Assembly: GCF_034344865.1 (NCBI RefSeq)
Contig: NZ_CP133774.1
Coordinates: 496,001-560,000, forward strand
Origin: Pseudomonas sp. 10S4
GTDB lineage: Bacteria > Pseudomonadota > Gammaproteobacteria > Pseudomonadales > Pseudomonadaceae
Length of the DNA stretch: 64,000 nt
Direction: 5' to 3'
Positions 1 to 10,100 of the stretch are shown piece by piece. The notes under the pieces are model-generated. The model had not been told where the DNA came from. It worked only from the letters and a program-made list of their open reading frames with translations, and made no database searches. The position numbers and the translations under genes are program-made. Every line of letters begins with the position of its first letter. The first letter of the stretch is position 1.

Positions 1-17
1 AAACGCTCAAACATTTT

Positions 18-788
18 TCAATCCTTCCGCTTAAGAAGCTCACCACGGGCCGCTTTCTGGGTTTCCGTGAGGATGCCACGCAATATATTCATTTCCGCCC
101 GGCTGACCGAGCTTCGTCCGTACAACCGACGCAGGCGCGCCATCAAGTGTCGCGGCTTTTCCGGATCGAGAAATTCAATGGCCACCAGGGTTTGCTCCAG
201 GTGCTCATAGAATCGCTCCAGCTCATCCATGGTCGCCAATTCACCACTCTTGGTGGACGCCACTTCATCCTTCTCGACCTTGCTCGGCTGACCCGCGGCT
301 GCGAGCCAGGACATGCGCACTTCATAACTCAACACCTGCACCGCCGCCCCAAGGTTCAGCGAGCTGAACTCAGGGTCTGATGGGATGTGCACGTGATAAT
401 GACATCGCTGCAGCTCTTCATTGGTCAGGCCGGAATCTTCACGACCAAAGACCAAGGCAATCTCGGCACCCTGCGCAGCCTCCTCGACCACTTTCACACC
501 GCATTCGCGGGGATCGAGCAGCGGCCAGGGAATGCGGCGGTCACGAGCACTGGTGCCGAGCACCAGATTGCAACCGACCAAGGCATCTTCCAAGGTGGCG
601 ACGACTTGCGCGTTTTCAAGGATGTCACCGGCACCGGAGGCACGAGCATCGGCCTCGTGATGCGGGAACAACCGCGGTTCGACCAGCACCAGCCGCGACA
701 GGCCCATGTTCTTCATGGCACGCGCAGCCCCGCCGATATTGCCGGGATGGCTGGTATTGACCAGGACGACACGAATGTTTTGCAGCAC
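18..788 (-). CDS. trmJ: tRNA (cytidine/uridine-2'-O-)-methyltransferase TrmJ
   Basis: SPOUT-family enzyme that uses SAM to methylate the 2'-O of the ribose at position 32 of certain tRNAs; acts in the cytoplasm. The 256-residue length is normal. The N-terminus carries the family motif NTSHPGNIGGAARAMKNMGL, and the C-terminal knot region has FGREDSGLTNEE followed by SSLNLGAAVQ. The start codon is GTG (788-786), giving V/M-L-Q-N-I. It lies divergently from suhB, the same arrangement as PA3817/PA3818 in P. aeruginosa. Family assignment is firm; the exact substrate is inferred from the family. Confidence 0.95.
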   Translation of the reverse strand: MLQNIRVVLVNTSHPGNIGGAARAMKNMGLSRLVLVEPRLFPHHEADARASGAGDILENAQVVATLEDALVGCNLVLGTSARDRRIPWPLLDPRECGVKVVEEAAQGAEIALVFGREDSGLTNEELQRCHYHVHIPSDPEFSSLNLGAAVQVLSYEVRMSWLAAAGQPSKVEKDEVASTKSGELATMDELERFYEHLEQTLVAIEFLDPEKPRHLMARLRRLYGRSSVSRAEMNILRGILTETQKAARGELLKRKD

Positions 789-934
789 GGGAGGCGATCT
801 CGAACACTAAATTAGGGAGCCGAATCTTACAGCTCAACCTACCGTTAAGCTATGAAAGCGAACACCGACCTTCACCTGTAGAAACTTTCTGATAGAATGC
901 CCGGCTTTCTTTAACAACCTTAGGTGACACATCC

Positions 935-1750
935 ATGCAGCCCATGCTGAATATCGCGCTGCGCGCCGCCCGCAGCGCCAGTGAATTGATCTTCCGCTCC
1001 ATCGAGCGCCTGGATACCATCAAGGTCGACGAAAAAGACGCCAAGGATTACGTATCCGAGGTGGATCGCGCCGCCGAACAGAAAATCATCGACGCGCTGC
1101 GCAAGGCCTACCCTACCCATGGCATTCTCGGTGAAGAAACCGGTATGCACCCAGGTAGCGGCGAAGGCGAAGAATACCTGTGGATCATCGATCCGCTGGA
1201 CGGCACCACCAACTTCCTGCGCGGCATTCCTCACTTCGCTGTCAGCATCGCCTGCAAATACCGCGGTCGCCTGGAACACGCTGTTGTTCTGGACCCGGTT
1301 CGCCAGGAAGAATTCACTGCCAGCCGTGGTCGCGGCGCTCAACTGAACGGTCGTCGCCTTCGCGTCAGCGGTCGCACCAGCCTCGACGGCGCCCTGCTGG
1401 GTACCGGCTTCCCGTTCCGTGACGACCAGATGGACAACCTCGACAACTACCTGGGCATGTTCCGCGCCCTGGTTGGCCAGACCGCCGGCATCCGTCGCGC
1501 CGGCTCGGCTAGCCTGGACCTGGCCTACGTGGCTGCCGGTCGTTTCGACGCATTCTGGGAGTCGGGCTTGTCCGAGTGGGACATGGCTGCAGGCGCCCTG
1601 CTGATCCAGGAAGCCGGCGGCTTGGTGAGCGACTTCACCGGCGGTCACGACTTCCTTGAAAAAGGCCACGTCGTTGCTGGCAACACCAAATGCTTCAAAG
1701 CAGTTCTGACGGCCATCCAGCCTCACCTGCCGGCTTCGCTGAAACGCTAA
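935..1750 (+). CDS. suhB: Inositol-1-monophosphatase SuhB
   Basis: Mg-dependent phosphatase of the inositol monophosphatase family. In bacteria SuhB also acts in rRNA transcription antitermination and affects virulence regulation in Pseudomonas (family knowledge). Its 271 residues contain the metal-site elements E67-E68 (GEET), D86-PLDGTTNF and W215-DMAAG, all intact. The ATG at 935 follows a plausible ribosome site and the gene is monocistronic, closed by a hairpin terminator at 1762-1790. It is divergent from trmJ with about 146 bases between the starts. Confidence 0.96.
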   Translation: MQPMLNIALRAARSASELIFRSIERLDTIKVDEKDAKDYVSEVDRAAEQKIIDALRKAYPTHGILGEETGMHPGSGEGEEYLWIIDPLDGTTNFLRGIPHFAVSIACKYRGRLEHAVVLDPVRQEEFTASRGRGAQLNGRRLRVSGRTSLDGALLGTGFPFRDDQMDNLDNYLGMFRALVGQTAGIRRAGSASLDLAYVAAGRFDAFWESGLSEWDMAAGALLIQEAGGLVSDFTGGHDFLEKGHVVAGNTKCFKAVLTAIQPHLPASLKR

Positions 1751-1761
1751 GCGAGCGCTAC

Positions 1762-1790
1762 AAAAAGCACCCTTCGGGGTGCTTTTTTAT
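1762..1790 (+). terminator. Rho-independent terminator after suhB
   Basis: Hairpin AAAGCACCC-TTCG-GGGTGCTTT followed by a T run, 12 bases after the suhB stop codon. Confidence 0.9.
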
Positions 1791-1828
1791 GCCTGGAATT
1801 TGCCTTCAAGACCACCACAAAACCCAAT

Positions 1829-1918
1829 GTGGGAGCGGGCTTGCTCGCGAATGCAGTCTGTCATTCAACATCCATGTCGACTGATACACCGCATTCGCGA
1901 GCAAGCCCGCCCCCACAG
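1829..1918. repeat. REPIN (inverted pair of REP elements)
   Basis: Two arms, GTGGGAGCGGGCTTGCTCGCGA and, about 43 bases later, the near-exact inverse TTCGCGAGCAAGCCCGCCCC. This is the typical Pseudomonas extragenic palindrome doublet, lying between the convergent ends of suhB and the glycine-zipper gene. Confidence 0.9.
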
Positions 1919-1947
1919 GGGTTAGTGGCGCTGCGAAAATAGCGGGC

Positions 1948-1980
1948 ACAAAAAAGCACCCTTTCAGGTGCTTCTTTTTG
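1948..1980 (-). terminator. Terminator of the glycine-zipper gene
   Basis: Stem AGCACC/GGTGCT with A and T runs on its two sides, 19 bases beyond the stop of the minus-strand gene at 1999. The T run reads on the minus strand. Confidence 0.75.
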
Positions 1981-1998
1981 ATTCTGGCAATCAGCTCA

Positions 1999-2547
1999 TC
2001 ACTGAGCCGGTTCGTTCTGCGACAAAACCAGCTTGCCTTCTTTATCGACCGGAATCTGGTTGCCCGGATCGCGATCCATCCGCACTTTGCCTTCCTTGCC
2101 GTCCAGCGAGTAACGGACGTCGTAGCCGACAACCTTGTCGCTGATGTCGTTCACCGTATTACACCGAGTCTGGGTCGTGGTGTAGGTATCACGGTTCTGC
2201 ATGCCTTCCTGAACCTTGTTACCGGCATATCCGCCGCCAACAGCGCCCGCAACGGTGGCAAGCTTCTTGCCATTACCGCCACCAACCATATTGCCCAACA
2301 GACCACCACCGACCGCACCGAGCACTGTGCCCATGATCTGATGCTGATCCTTGACTGGCGCTTGCCGAGTCACTGCAACGTCCTTGCACACTTCACGTGG
2401 AGTCTTGATCTGTGTCTTGACCGGCTCAACCGCCAGAACTTGCGCATACTCAGGGCCGCTTTTTACCAGGCTGTAGGTGGCAACAGCACCCCCGGCAGTC
2501 ACACCGACAGCACCCAATACCGCACCAACCAGTAACGACTTGTTCAC
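1999..2547 (-). CDS. Glycine-zipper 2TM-domain outer-membrane-type protein
   Basis: 182-residue envelope protein. An N-terminal hydrophobic segment (about residues 5-28) looks like an uncleaved anchor or signal sequence. Residues about 72-110 form the glycine-zipper region (MGTVLGAVGGGLLGNMVGGG, then VAGAVGGGYAGNK) of the 17-kDa surface-antigen/glycine-zipper 2TM family. Two cysteines lie outside the zipper. It occupies the place of PA3819 between suhB and secF. No enzymatic function is apparent; a role in envelope stability is only an inference from the family. Confidence 0.85.
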   Translation of the reverse strand: MNKSLLVGAVLGAVGVTAGGAVATYSLVKSGPEYAQVLAVEPVKTQIKTPREVCKDVAVTRQAPVKDQHQIMGTVLGAVGGGLLGNMVGGGNGKKLATVAGAVGGGYAGNKVQEGMQNRDTYTTTQTRCNTVNDISDKVVGYDVRYSLDGKEGKVRMDRDPGNQIPVDKEGKLVLSQNEPAQ

Positions 2548-2607
2548 ATGAACCTCCTGACCATCACATGCGGGTCATTGCCCGCGCTTCTCCCAGCCTT
2601 GGAGCAT

Positions 2608-2642
2608 AAAAAAAGGCGCGAGTTCAACTCGCGCCTTTTTTG
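2608..2642 (-). terminator. Terminator of the queA-tgt-yajC-secDF operon
   Basis: Strong stem AAAAGGCGCGAGTT/AACTCGCGCCTTTT with T runs on both strands. It lies 27 bases past the secF stop and upstream of the glycine-zipper gene start, separating the two minus-strand units. Confidence 0.9.
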
Positions 2643-2668
2643 GCTAACAGCTGGAAAAACGATGGCCG

Positions 2669-3583
2669 TTATGGACGGTCGTCGATTTCCTTCTCGGTAG
2701 CCGCAGGAGGAATCAAATCCTCGCTGTTCAGGTTCAGCCAGATCAGCACCACGTTCGCGATGTAGATCGACGAGTAGGTACCCGCCAGAACACCGATGAA
2801 CAGGGCGATCGAGAAGCCGAACAGGTTGTCGCCACCGAAGAACAACAGCGCCGAGATCGCCAGCAAGGTGGAGATCGACGTCGCCATGGTCCGCAGCAGG
2901 GTTTGCGTGGTCGAGATGTTGATGTTCTCGATCAGGCTGGCCTTGCGCAGTACACGGAAGTTCTCACGAACCCGGTCGAATACCACGATGGTGTCGTTGA
3001 GCGAGTACCCGATAATCGCCAGCACCGCCGCCAGGACCGTCAAATCGAAGGTGATCTGGAAGAACGACAGGATACCGACGGTCACGATCACGTCGTGGAT
3101 CAGCGAAACAATGGCGCCGACCGCGAACTTCCACTGAAAGCGGAAAGCCAGGTAGATCAGGATGCCGCCCAGCGCCATCAGCATGCCGAGGCCGCCCTGG
3201 TCGCGCAGCTCTTCACCTACCTGCGGGCCGACGAACTCGACACGCTTGACCTCGGCCGGGTTATCGCCGCCGACCTTTTTCAAGGCATCGGCCACCTGGT
3301 GACCCAGTTGCGGGTCTTCACCCGGCATACGCACGAGCAGATCGGTGGTCGCACCAAAGCTCTGAACGATGGCTTCGTGGTAACCCGCCGAAGTCAGTTG
3401 CTCACGCACCTTGGTGACATCGGCTGGATGCTCGTAGGTCAGCTCAATGAGCGTACCACCGGTGAAATCCAGCCCCCAGTTCATGCCCTTGTGGACGACG
3501 CTGAAAATGGCCAGCGCCGTAAGGAACAATGTGACGCCGAACGCGAAGTTGCGAACGCCCATGAAGTTGATTGTACGTAACAT
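2669..3583 (-). CDS. secF: Protein-export membrane protein SecF
   Basis: Inner-membrane partner of SecD. Together with YajC they help SecYEG complete protein translocation using the proton gradient. The 304 residues begin with a short hydrophobic TM1, then a periplasmic domain (about 35-130), then five membrane helices. The signatures GLDFTGGTLIEL near residue 40 and DTIVVFDRVREN near 200 are typical of SecF. The gene follows secD by 9 bases and ends the operon. Length and order are normal. Confidence 0.97.
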   Translation of the reverse strand: MLRTINFMGVRNFAFGVTLFLTALAIFSVVHKGMNWGLDFTGGTLIELTYEHPADVTKVREQLTSAGYHEAIVQSFGATTDLLVRMPGEDPQLGHQVADALKKVGGDNPAEVKRVEFVGPQVGEELRDQGGLGMLMALGGILIYLAFRFQWKFAVGAIVSLIHDVIVTVGILSFFQITFDLTVLAAVLAIIGYSLNDTIVVFDRVRENFRVLRKASLIENINISTTQTLLRTMATSISTLLAISALLFFGGDNLFGFSIALFIGVLAGTYSSIYIANVVLIWLNLNSEDLIPPAATEKEIDDRP

Positions 3584-3592
3584 GGCAGCCCC

Positions 3593-5464
3593 TTAAATCC
3601 ACAACTTCTTGAAGTCCCGACCGCCGAAGATCAGGTTGACCATCGCGCGGGTCACCATGATGGCCGTGAACATCGAGGTAAAGATCCCGAGGGACATGGT
3701 CACTGCGAAGCCTTTGACGGGACCGGTGCCCATCGCAAAGAGAATCCCGCCGACCAACAATGTTGTCAGGTTGGCGTCGAGAATCGCGGTGAATGCCCGG
3801 CCGAAGCCTTCGTTGATTGCCCGTTGTACCGTCATGCCTGCCGCGATCTCTTCACGAATACGCGAGAAAATCAGTACGTTGGCGTCGACCGCCATACCCA
3901 TGGTCAGCACGATACCGGCGATACCCGGCAGGGTCAGCGTTGCACCCAGCAGCGACATCAAGGCCAGCAGCAGCACCATGTTCACGCCCAGAGCGACGGT
4001 GGCGATGATGCCGAAGAAACGGTAAATGGCGATGATGAACAGCGAGACAAACAGCATGCCCCACAGCGATGCATCGATACCCTTGGTGATGTTGTCAGCA
4101 CCCAGGCTCGGGCCAATGGTGCGCTCTTCAGCGAAGTACATTGGTGCAGCCAGACCACCGGCACGCAACAGCAGCGCCAGTTCGGACGACTCGCCCTGAC
4201 CGTTCAGGCCAGTAATACGGAACTGAGCACCCAGTGGCGACTGGATGGTCGCCAGGCTGATGATCTTCTTCTCTTCTTTGAACGTTTGAACCGCGACGTC
4301 TTTCTCGACACCATCAACCAATTGCTTGGTGTAGGTGGTGACAGGACGCTGTTCGATGAAGATCACCGCCATGCTGCGACCGACGTTGCTGCGAGTCGCA
4401 CGACTCATCAGCTCGCCACCATGACCATCCAGACGGATGTTCACTTCTGGCGTGCCGTGCTCGCCGAAGCCAGCCTTGGCGTCAGTTACCTGGTCACCGG
4501 TGATGATCAGGCCACGCTCGATCTGTGCCGGCGGACGCTTGCCTTCACGGAACTCGAAGGTTTCGGAAGTGGCTTTCGAAGCACCTGGCTCAGCAGCCAG
4601 ACGAAACTCGAGGTTGGCCGTCTTGCCGAGGATACGCTTGGCTTCTGCGGTGTCCTGCACGCCCGGCAGCTCAACCACGATGCGGTTGGCACCCTGACGC
4701 TGAACAATCGGTTCGGCAACACCCAGTTCGTTGACGCGGTTACGTACCGTGGTCAAGTTCTGCTTGATGGAGTATTCACGGATTTCCGCCAGCTTGGCCG
4801 GGGTCATCGCCAGACGCAGCACCGGTTGACCATTGAGATCGGCCGGAACAATGTCGAAATCGTTGAAGCTCTTGCGGACCAGCGCACGGGCCTGTTCGCG
4901 GGTTGCTTCATCAGTGAAGCCCAGCTGAATGGCACCATTGAGTTGCGGCAGGCTGCGATAGCGCAGTTTCTCTTTACGCAACAGGCTCTTGACGTCGCCT
5001 TCGTAGACTTTCAGGCGGGCGTCGAGGGCTTTGTCCATATCCACTTCCAGCAGGAAGTGCACACCACCGGACAAGTCCAGACCCAGCTTCATCGGGTGCG
5101 CGCCGAGGCTGCGCAGCCATTGCGGGGTGGTTTGTGCCAGGTTCAGTGCAACGACGTAGTCATCACCCAATGCCTTGCGCACTACGTCTTTGGCCGGCAG
5201 CTGGTCTTCAGCCTTGGTCAGACGGATCAGGCCGCCCTTGCCGTTCGCCGACAGCGTGGCTGCCTTGACGTTGATCCCGGACTCTTTGAGCGCAGTGCTC
5301 ACACGGTCCAGATCAGCCTGATTGACCAACAGTGCAGTACTTGCACCGCTGACCTGAATGGCCGGGTCATCAGGATAAAGATTGGGAGCGGAATAAATCA
5401 GACCGACCGCCAGCACCGCCAGGATCAGAATGTATTTCCACAGAGGGTATTTGTTCAGCATCAC
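3593..5464 (-). CDS. secD: Protein translocase subunit SecD
   Basis: 623-residue SecDF subunit with TM1 near the N-terminus, a large periplasmic domain with LGLDLSGGVHFLLEVD (near residue 130), and a C-terminal RND-like membrane domain with MGMAVDANVLIFSRIREE. These motifs are diagnostic. The ATG at 5464 lies 60 bases after the yajC stop, and secF follows directly. It acts in the inner membrane in post-translocation release of exported proteins. Confidence 0.97.
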   Translation of the reverse strand: MMLNKYPLWKYILILAVLAVGLIYSAPNLYPDDPAIQVSGASTALLVNQADLDRVSTALKESGINVKAATLSANGKGGLIRLTKAEDQLPAKDVVRKALGDDYVVALNLAQTTPQWLRSLGAHPMKLGLDLSGGVHFLLEVDMDKALDARLKVYEGDVKSLLRKEKLRYRSLPQLNGAIQLGFTDEATREQARALVRKSFNDFDIVPADLNGQPVLRLAMTPAKLAEIREYSIKQNLTTVRNRVNELGVAEPIVQRQGANRIVVELPGVQDTAEAKRILGKTANLEFRLAAEPGASKATSETFEFREGKRPPAQIERGLIITGDQVTDAKAGFGEHGTPEVNIRLDGHGGELMSRATRSNVGRSMAVIFIEQRPVTTYTKQLVDGVEKDVAVQTFKEEKKIISLATIQSPLGAQFRITGLNGQGESSELALLLRAGGLAAPMYFAEERTIGPSLGADNITKGIDASLWGMLFVSLFIIAIYRFFGIIATVALGVNMVLLLALMSLLGATLTLPGIAGIVLTMGMAVDANVLIFSRIREEIAAGMTVQRAINEGFGRAFTAILDANLTTLLVGGILFAMGTGPVKGFAVTMSLGIFTSMFTAIMVTRAMVNLIFGGRDFKKLWI

Positions 5465-5524
5465 GCCGCCCGCTTATGACGCGGGGCGCCTTGCGCGCCC
5501 CGTCGATTGAGTAGAAGTTGAAAC

Positions 5525-5863
5525 TTAGATCGCTTTTAGCGTGCCTTTTGGCAGCGTGGCGGCGATGGCGCCTTTCTGGAACTTCATTTCCACGGTGTCG
5601 GAAACTTCCAGAACCACGAAATCATCAGCCACTTTAGTGATCTTGCCGGCGATACCACCGGTGGTCACAACTTCGTCGCCTTTTTGCAGGCTACCCAGCA
5701 GGTTCTTCTGCTCTTTGGCGCGCTTGGCCTGTGGACGCCAGATCATCAGGTAGAAGATGACCAGGAAGCCGACCAGGAAAATCCACTCAAAGCCGCCGCC
5801 CATTGGGCCTGCAGCTGCGGGTGCAGCACCATCGGCCATGGCATTAGAGATAAAAAAGCTCAT
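5525..5863 (-). CDS. yajC: Preprotein translocase accessory subunit YajC
   Basis: 112-residue single-span inner-membrane protein. A short Ala/Gly-rich N-terminus is followed by the helix WIFLVGFLVIFYLMIWRPQA (about residues 28-47), then a basic cytoplasmic tail with LQKGDEVVTTGGIAGKI. It belongs to the SecDF-YajC complex and sits in the standard position between tgt and secD. Confidence 0.96.
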   Translation of the reverse strand: MSFFISNAMADGAAPAAAGPMGGGFEWIFLVGFLVIFYLMIWRPQAKRAKEQKNLLGSLQKGDEVVTTGGIAGKITKVADDFVVLEVSDTVEMKFQKGAIAATLPKGTLKAI

Positions 5864-5906
5864 TTAGCACTCCAGTTGCAAATGTTGAATCTTGGGGTCA
5901 GAAAAC

Positions 5907-8093
<2,187 letters not shown>

Positions 8094-8200
8094 GATGGAG
8101 TTCGTCTAGCAGGGGCCGGGAGTCTAGCCGAAATAGTGAAAATTCTCTATGTACCTGATTGACCAACGGTAATCTCATCTCTATACTCCGCGGCCATTAA

Positions 8201-8285
8201 GCCCTGATGGCGGAATTGGTAGACGCGGCGGATTCAAAATCCGTTTTCGCAAGAAGTGGGAGTTCGAGTCTCCCTCGGGGCACCA
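8201..8285 (+). tRNA. tRNA-Leu (anticodon CAA)
   Basis: 85-nt class II tRNA. The acceptor stem GCCCTGA pairs with TCGGGGC, the anticodon loop is TTCAAAA (anticodon CAA) in a GCGGA/TCCGT stem, there is a long variable arm, the T-arm contains GTTCGAGTC, and the CCA end is encoded. It stands alone and is followed by a terminator. Confidence 0.97.
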
Positions 8286-8294
8286 AAATTAAGA

Positions 8295-8321
8295 AAGGTC
8301 TTGCTTTGCAAGGCCTTTTTT
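8295..8321 (+). terminator. Terminator after tRNA-Leu
   Basis: Stem AAGGTCTTGC/GCAAGGCCTT (one G-T pair) with a 3-nt loop and a T run, ten bases after the tRNA CCA end. Confidence 0.85.
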
Positions 8322-8350
8322 CGCCTGTAGAAAAGTGAGCCAACTCACCG

Positions 8351-8390
8351 CTGTCGCGTAGGAGCTGCCGAAGGCTGCGATCTTTTGATC
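8351..8390. repeat. Fragment of a Pseudomonas intergenic repeat
   Basis: GTAGGAGCTGCCGAAGGCTG followed by CGATCTTTTGATC resembles one arm of a common Pseudomonas extragenic repeat. Only one arm is present here; the assignment rests on recognition of the word. Confidence 0.45.
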
Positions 8391-8447
8391 TTGCTTTTCA
8401 ACGCCACAACCCGAAACCTCCCGGCTAACGAATCAAGGATTCACACA

Positions 8448-8777
8448 ATGGAATTGCCACTGGAAACCGTTGCCCTATTCGCCCTCAAGCTGGCTTACGA
8501 GCGGGAGGGGGAAAGCCCGATTCTGCGGGATGATCCGATCATGAGTGATTATGAGCGGGAGGTTTTTGGGTTGTTGGTGCGGCGGGGGGATGTTGAGGGG
8601 ATTCAGTTTCGGGTGATGCATTGTGTTGGTTTGGCGCTGGAGGCTATAGGGGGTGTTGAGATGCCGCTTGGGCGGGAGCTGCGTCGGTTGGCTGATGATT
8701 TTGGTAATGCGCGGACGATGGAGCAGCTTGAAGCGCCGGTCATTGCGCTCAAAGATTATCTGAAAGACATTCAATGA
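8448..8777 (+). CDS. Hypothetical protein, 109 residues
   Basis: Start chosen at ATG 8448 (MELPLETVALFALKLAYERE) because AAGGAT lies about eight bases upstream. No signal peptide or membrane segment; the protein is acidic and probably helical and cytoplasmic. I do not recognise the family. Third positions change abruptly from about base 8530, with many GGG, GTT and TTG codons unlike the C/G-ending codons of the Sec genes, so the gene may be acquired or weakly expressed. It is the first gene after tRNA-Leu. Confidence 0.6.
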   Translation: MELPLETVALFALKLAYEREGESPILRDDPIMSDYEREVFGLLVRRGDVEGIQFRVMHCVGLALEAIGGVEMPLGRELRRLADDFGNARTMEQLEAPVIALKDYLKDIQ

Positions 8778-9296
8778 ATGAAGCCGGGCGACCTAAAAAA
8801 GCGCGAACGCCGATAGCTGTCGCCCCTGATCGCCCATATCCGTTACGGGTGAATAGCACTGCCCACAGAATTCGCTCCCAAGCGCGCGTGCGTATTGATT
8901 CATACAACTCAGAAAATTAATGCTCAAGGAGTGGTTAAAAACGCAACTCCATCGATGTTTTTGAGCTTACCGGGCCTTGAGAACCTATATAAGGCAGTGA
9001 CTTTCTGACAGCCCCTAGAGGGGCTGAGAGCAATCCATGGATCGATCTTGTGCCCAACATTACCCTAGCGAAAGAGTCATTTCTTCCGCGGACGGATGTC
9101 TTCATAGTCTCTTCGTTTACCAATGAGTCCGCCCCCCAAACAAGCTCACCGAGTACTTCGGCCCATGGTCTGATGAGCTCACGATGTCGCCAGATCAGAC
9201 GAACAAACGCCAACACTGGGTCAACAACACTATTTCCAATGAGTTGCACTAAAAGTGAAGGTTGCAGCTACAGGGTCTACACGATACCCTCCCACC
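8778..9296. other. Intergenic stretch, no convincing gene
   Basis: About 520 bases with short open frames on both strands. The longest, 104 codons on the minus strand (8935-9249), lacks a ribosome site and recognisable motifs. Possibly degraded sequence. It ends at the start of the structured leader at 9297. Confidence 0.5.
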
Positions 9297-9496
9297 GTCG
9301 CTGCCAATTCAGCGACCGGGCTTGGTAACCCGAGGTAAATCACTGCGCAACAGTGCCATGCGTTCGCAGGCGCTTTTTTCGCCTGCGATCTGCGTTATGG
9401 CGGCTGTGCGTGGGACGTCTTCGGACGTGCCGGTTTCCTTGATTTCCCGGTTTACCAACCTGCGCACAGCTGCCACCCATTCGCTTGGTAACGAAT
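9297..9496 (+). ncRNA. Structured leader element, copy A (upstream of the DUF3077-type gene)
   Basis: Series of hairpins on the plus strand. H1 is GTCGCTG/CAGCGAC (9297-9303/9310-9316). H2 is CGGG/CCCG (9317-9320/9329-9332) with loop CTTGGTAA. CACTG/CAGTG (9341-9345/9351-9355) and TCGCAGGCG/CGCCTGCGA (9364-9372/9380-9388) follow. A 13-bp outer stem (9398-9410/9463-9475, one G-T pair) encloses a C(TTCG)G hairpin (9412-9431) and the word TTACCAA (9452-9458). H5 is ATTCG/CGAAT (9479-9483/9492-9496), again with loop CTTGGTAA. A second copy with compensatory changes lies at 58508-58709. The inference that it acts as RNA rests on that covariation; the function is unknown. Confidence 0.75.
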
Positions 9497-9529
9497 TGTG
9501 GCGGCTCTTCAAATTAAGGAGCTTTTGCA

Positions 9530-9640
9530 ATGCGCAGCATCAATCCGTACAAAATCTGGCTTTCCCCTCTACGCAATTCCCAATCGCGTAACGCTTCCAC
9601 CCTGCCCCACAGCCTCTCCACCACCGGAGATGCCCAATGA
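9530..9640 (+). CDS. Putative 36-residue leader peptide or small protein
   Basis: Short frame starting ATG 9530, eight bases after a good AAGGAG (9516-9521), encoding MRSINPYKIWLSPLRNSQSR followed by a Ser/Thr-rich tail. Its stop overlaps the start of the next gene as ATGA, an arrangement typical of translational coupling. It begins 33 bases after hairpin H5 of the leader, so its ribosome site could be controlled by the leader structure. No family recognised. It may be a real microprotein or just a coupling device. Confidence 0.55.
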   Translation: MRSINPYKIWLSPLRNSQSRNASTLPHSLSTTGDAQ

Positions 9641-9948
9641 CCGATCAACCCGAACTCAAAACCATCGGCCTAACCCCCGCCCTCTACTGCTCAGACCGCG
9701 CGCTATTCCACGTAACCCGCGATGTGCCGCTCGGCGACGCGTTGTCCATGGCTTCTGACTTTCTGTTTCTGGCCAAAGCGCTCACTAAAGAGGCTGCCTA
9801 CAACAGGGACACGGACACTCACGCCTGGGCTGCGCATTATTTGACGTCGATGGGTAAGGCGGTGGTTGATGATGCGGTGAAGGTGTTGATGCGGGGGCGG
9901 GCTTCGACGGTGTCGTCTAAGCGGGCGGCGGAGAAGGCTGAGGAATAG
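9637..9948 (+). CDS. DUF3077-type small protein
   Basis: 103 residues, soluble, no signal peptide. The central part (RALFHVTRDVPLGDALSMAS, then a helical stretch and WAAHYLTSMGKAVVDDAVKV) matches my recollection of the Pseudomonas DUF3077 family, small proteins of unknown role that occur in several copies per genome. GGAG at 9626-9629 serves ATG 9637, which overlaps the stop of the 36-codon frame. It is preceded by the structured leader and followed by a REP and a terminator. The family call is from memory of the pattern; no function is known. Confidence 0.7.
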   Translation: MTDQPELKTIGLTPALYCSDRALFHVTRDVPLGDALSMASDFLFLAKALTKEAAYNRDTDTHAWAAHYLTSMGKAVVDDAVKVLMRGRASTVSSKRAAEKAEE

Positions 9949-10016
9949 CGGCTGGGGGATGGGGTTGCTTGCGATGGGGTTGTGTCAGTTGGTTTTGGTG
10001 TTGGCTGATCTGGCGC

Positions 10017-10043
10017 TTTCGCGAGCAAGCCCGCTCCCACATT
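10017..10043. repeat. Single REP element
   Basis: TTTCGCGAGCAAGCCCGCTC plus CCACA; the inverted mate upstream (around 9957-9980) is degenerate. Confidence 0.75.
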
Positions 10044-10066
10044 TTGGATTGTGTTTAGCCAGTTGG

Positions 10067-10090
10067 AGCCCCGAGTTTTCGGGGCTTTTT
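10067..10090 (+). terminator. Terminator for the DUF3077-type gene
   Basis: AGCCCCGA-GTTT-TCGGGGCT followed by five Ts, placed between the convergent DUF3077-type and PH-domain genes. Confidence 0.85.
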
Positions 10091-10100
10091 CGTGTTTGGG

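Noticed and set aside
3824..5479. 551-codon plus-strand frame antisense to secD
   Set aside because: secD is certain on the other strand; the frame is a by-product of GC-rich codon structure with no recognisable domains.
8935..9249. 104-codon minus-strand frame in the gap after the 8448 gene
   Set aside because: No ribosome site, no motifs and mixed composition; not enough to call a gene.
9297..9496. Retron or group I/II intron identity for the leader
   Set aside because: No reverse transcriptase or intron-encoded protein nearby, and the catalytic core elements of introns are not visible. Kept as an unnamed structured element.
8778..9529. CRISPR-like or phage-remnant reading of the leader region
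   Set aside because: The repeated words are only 7 bases, occur twice in direct and once in inverse orientation, and there is no spacer-repeat periodicity or cas gene.
9309..9530. 73-codon minus-strand frame over leader copy A
   Set aside because: It overlaps hairpins that co-vary with copy B; no ribosome site or family. The open frame is best explained by base composition.
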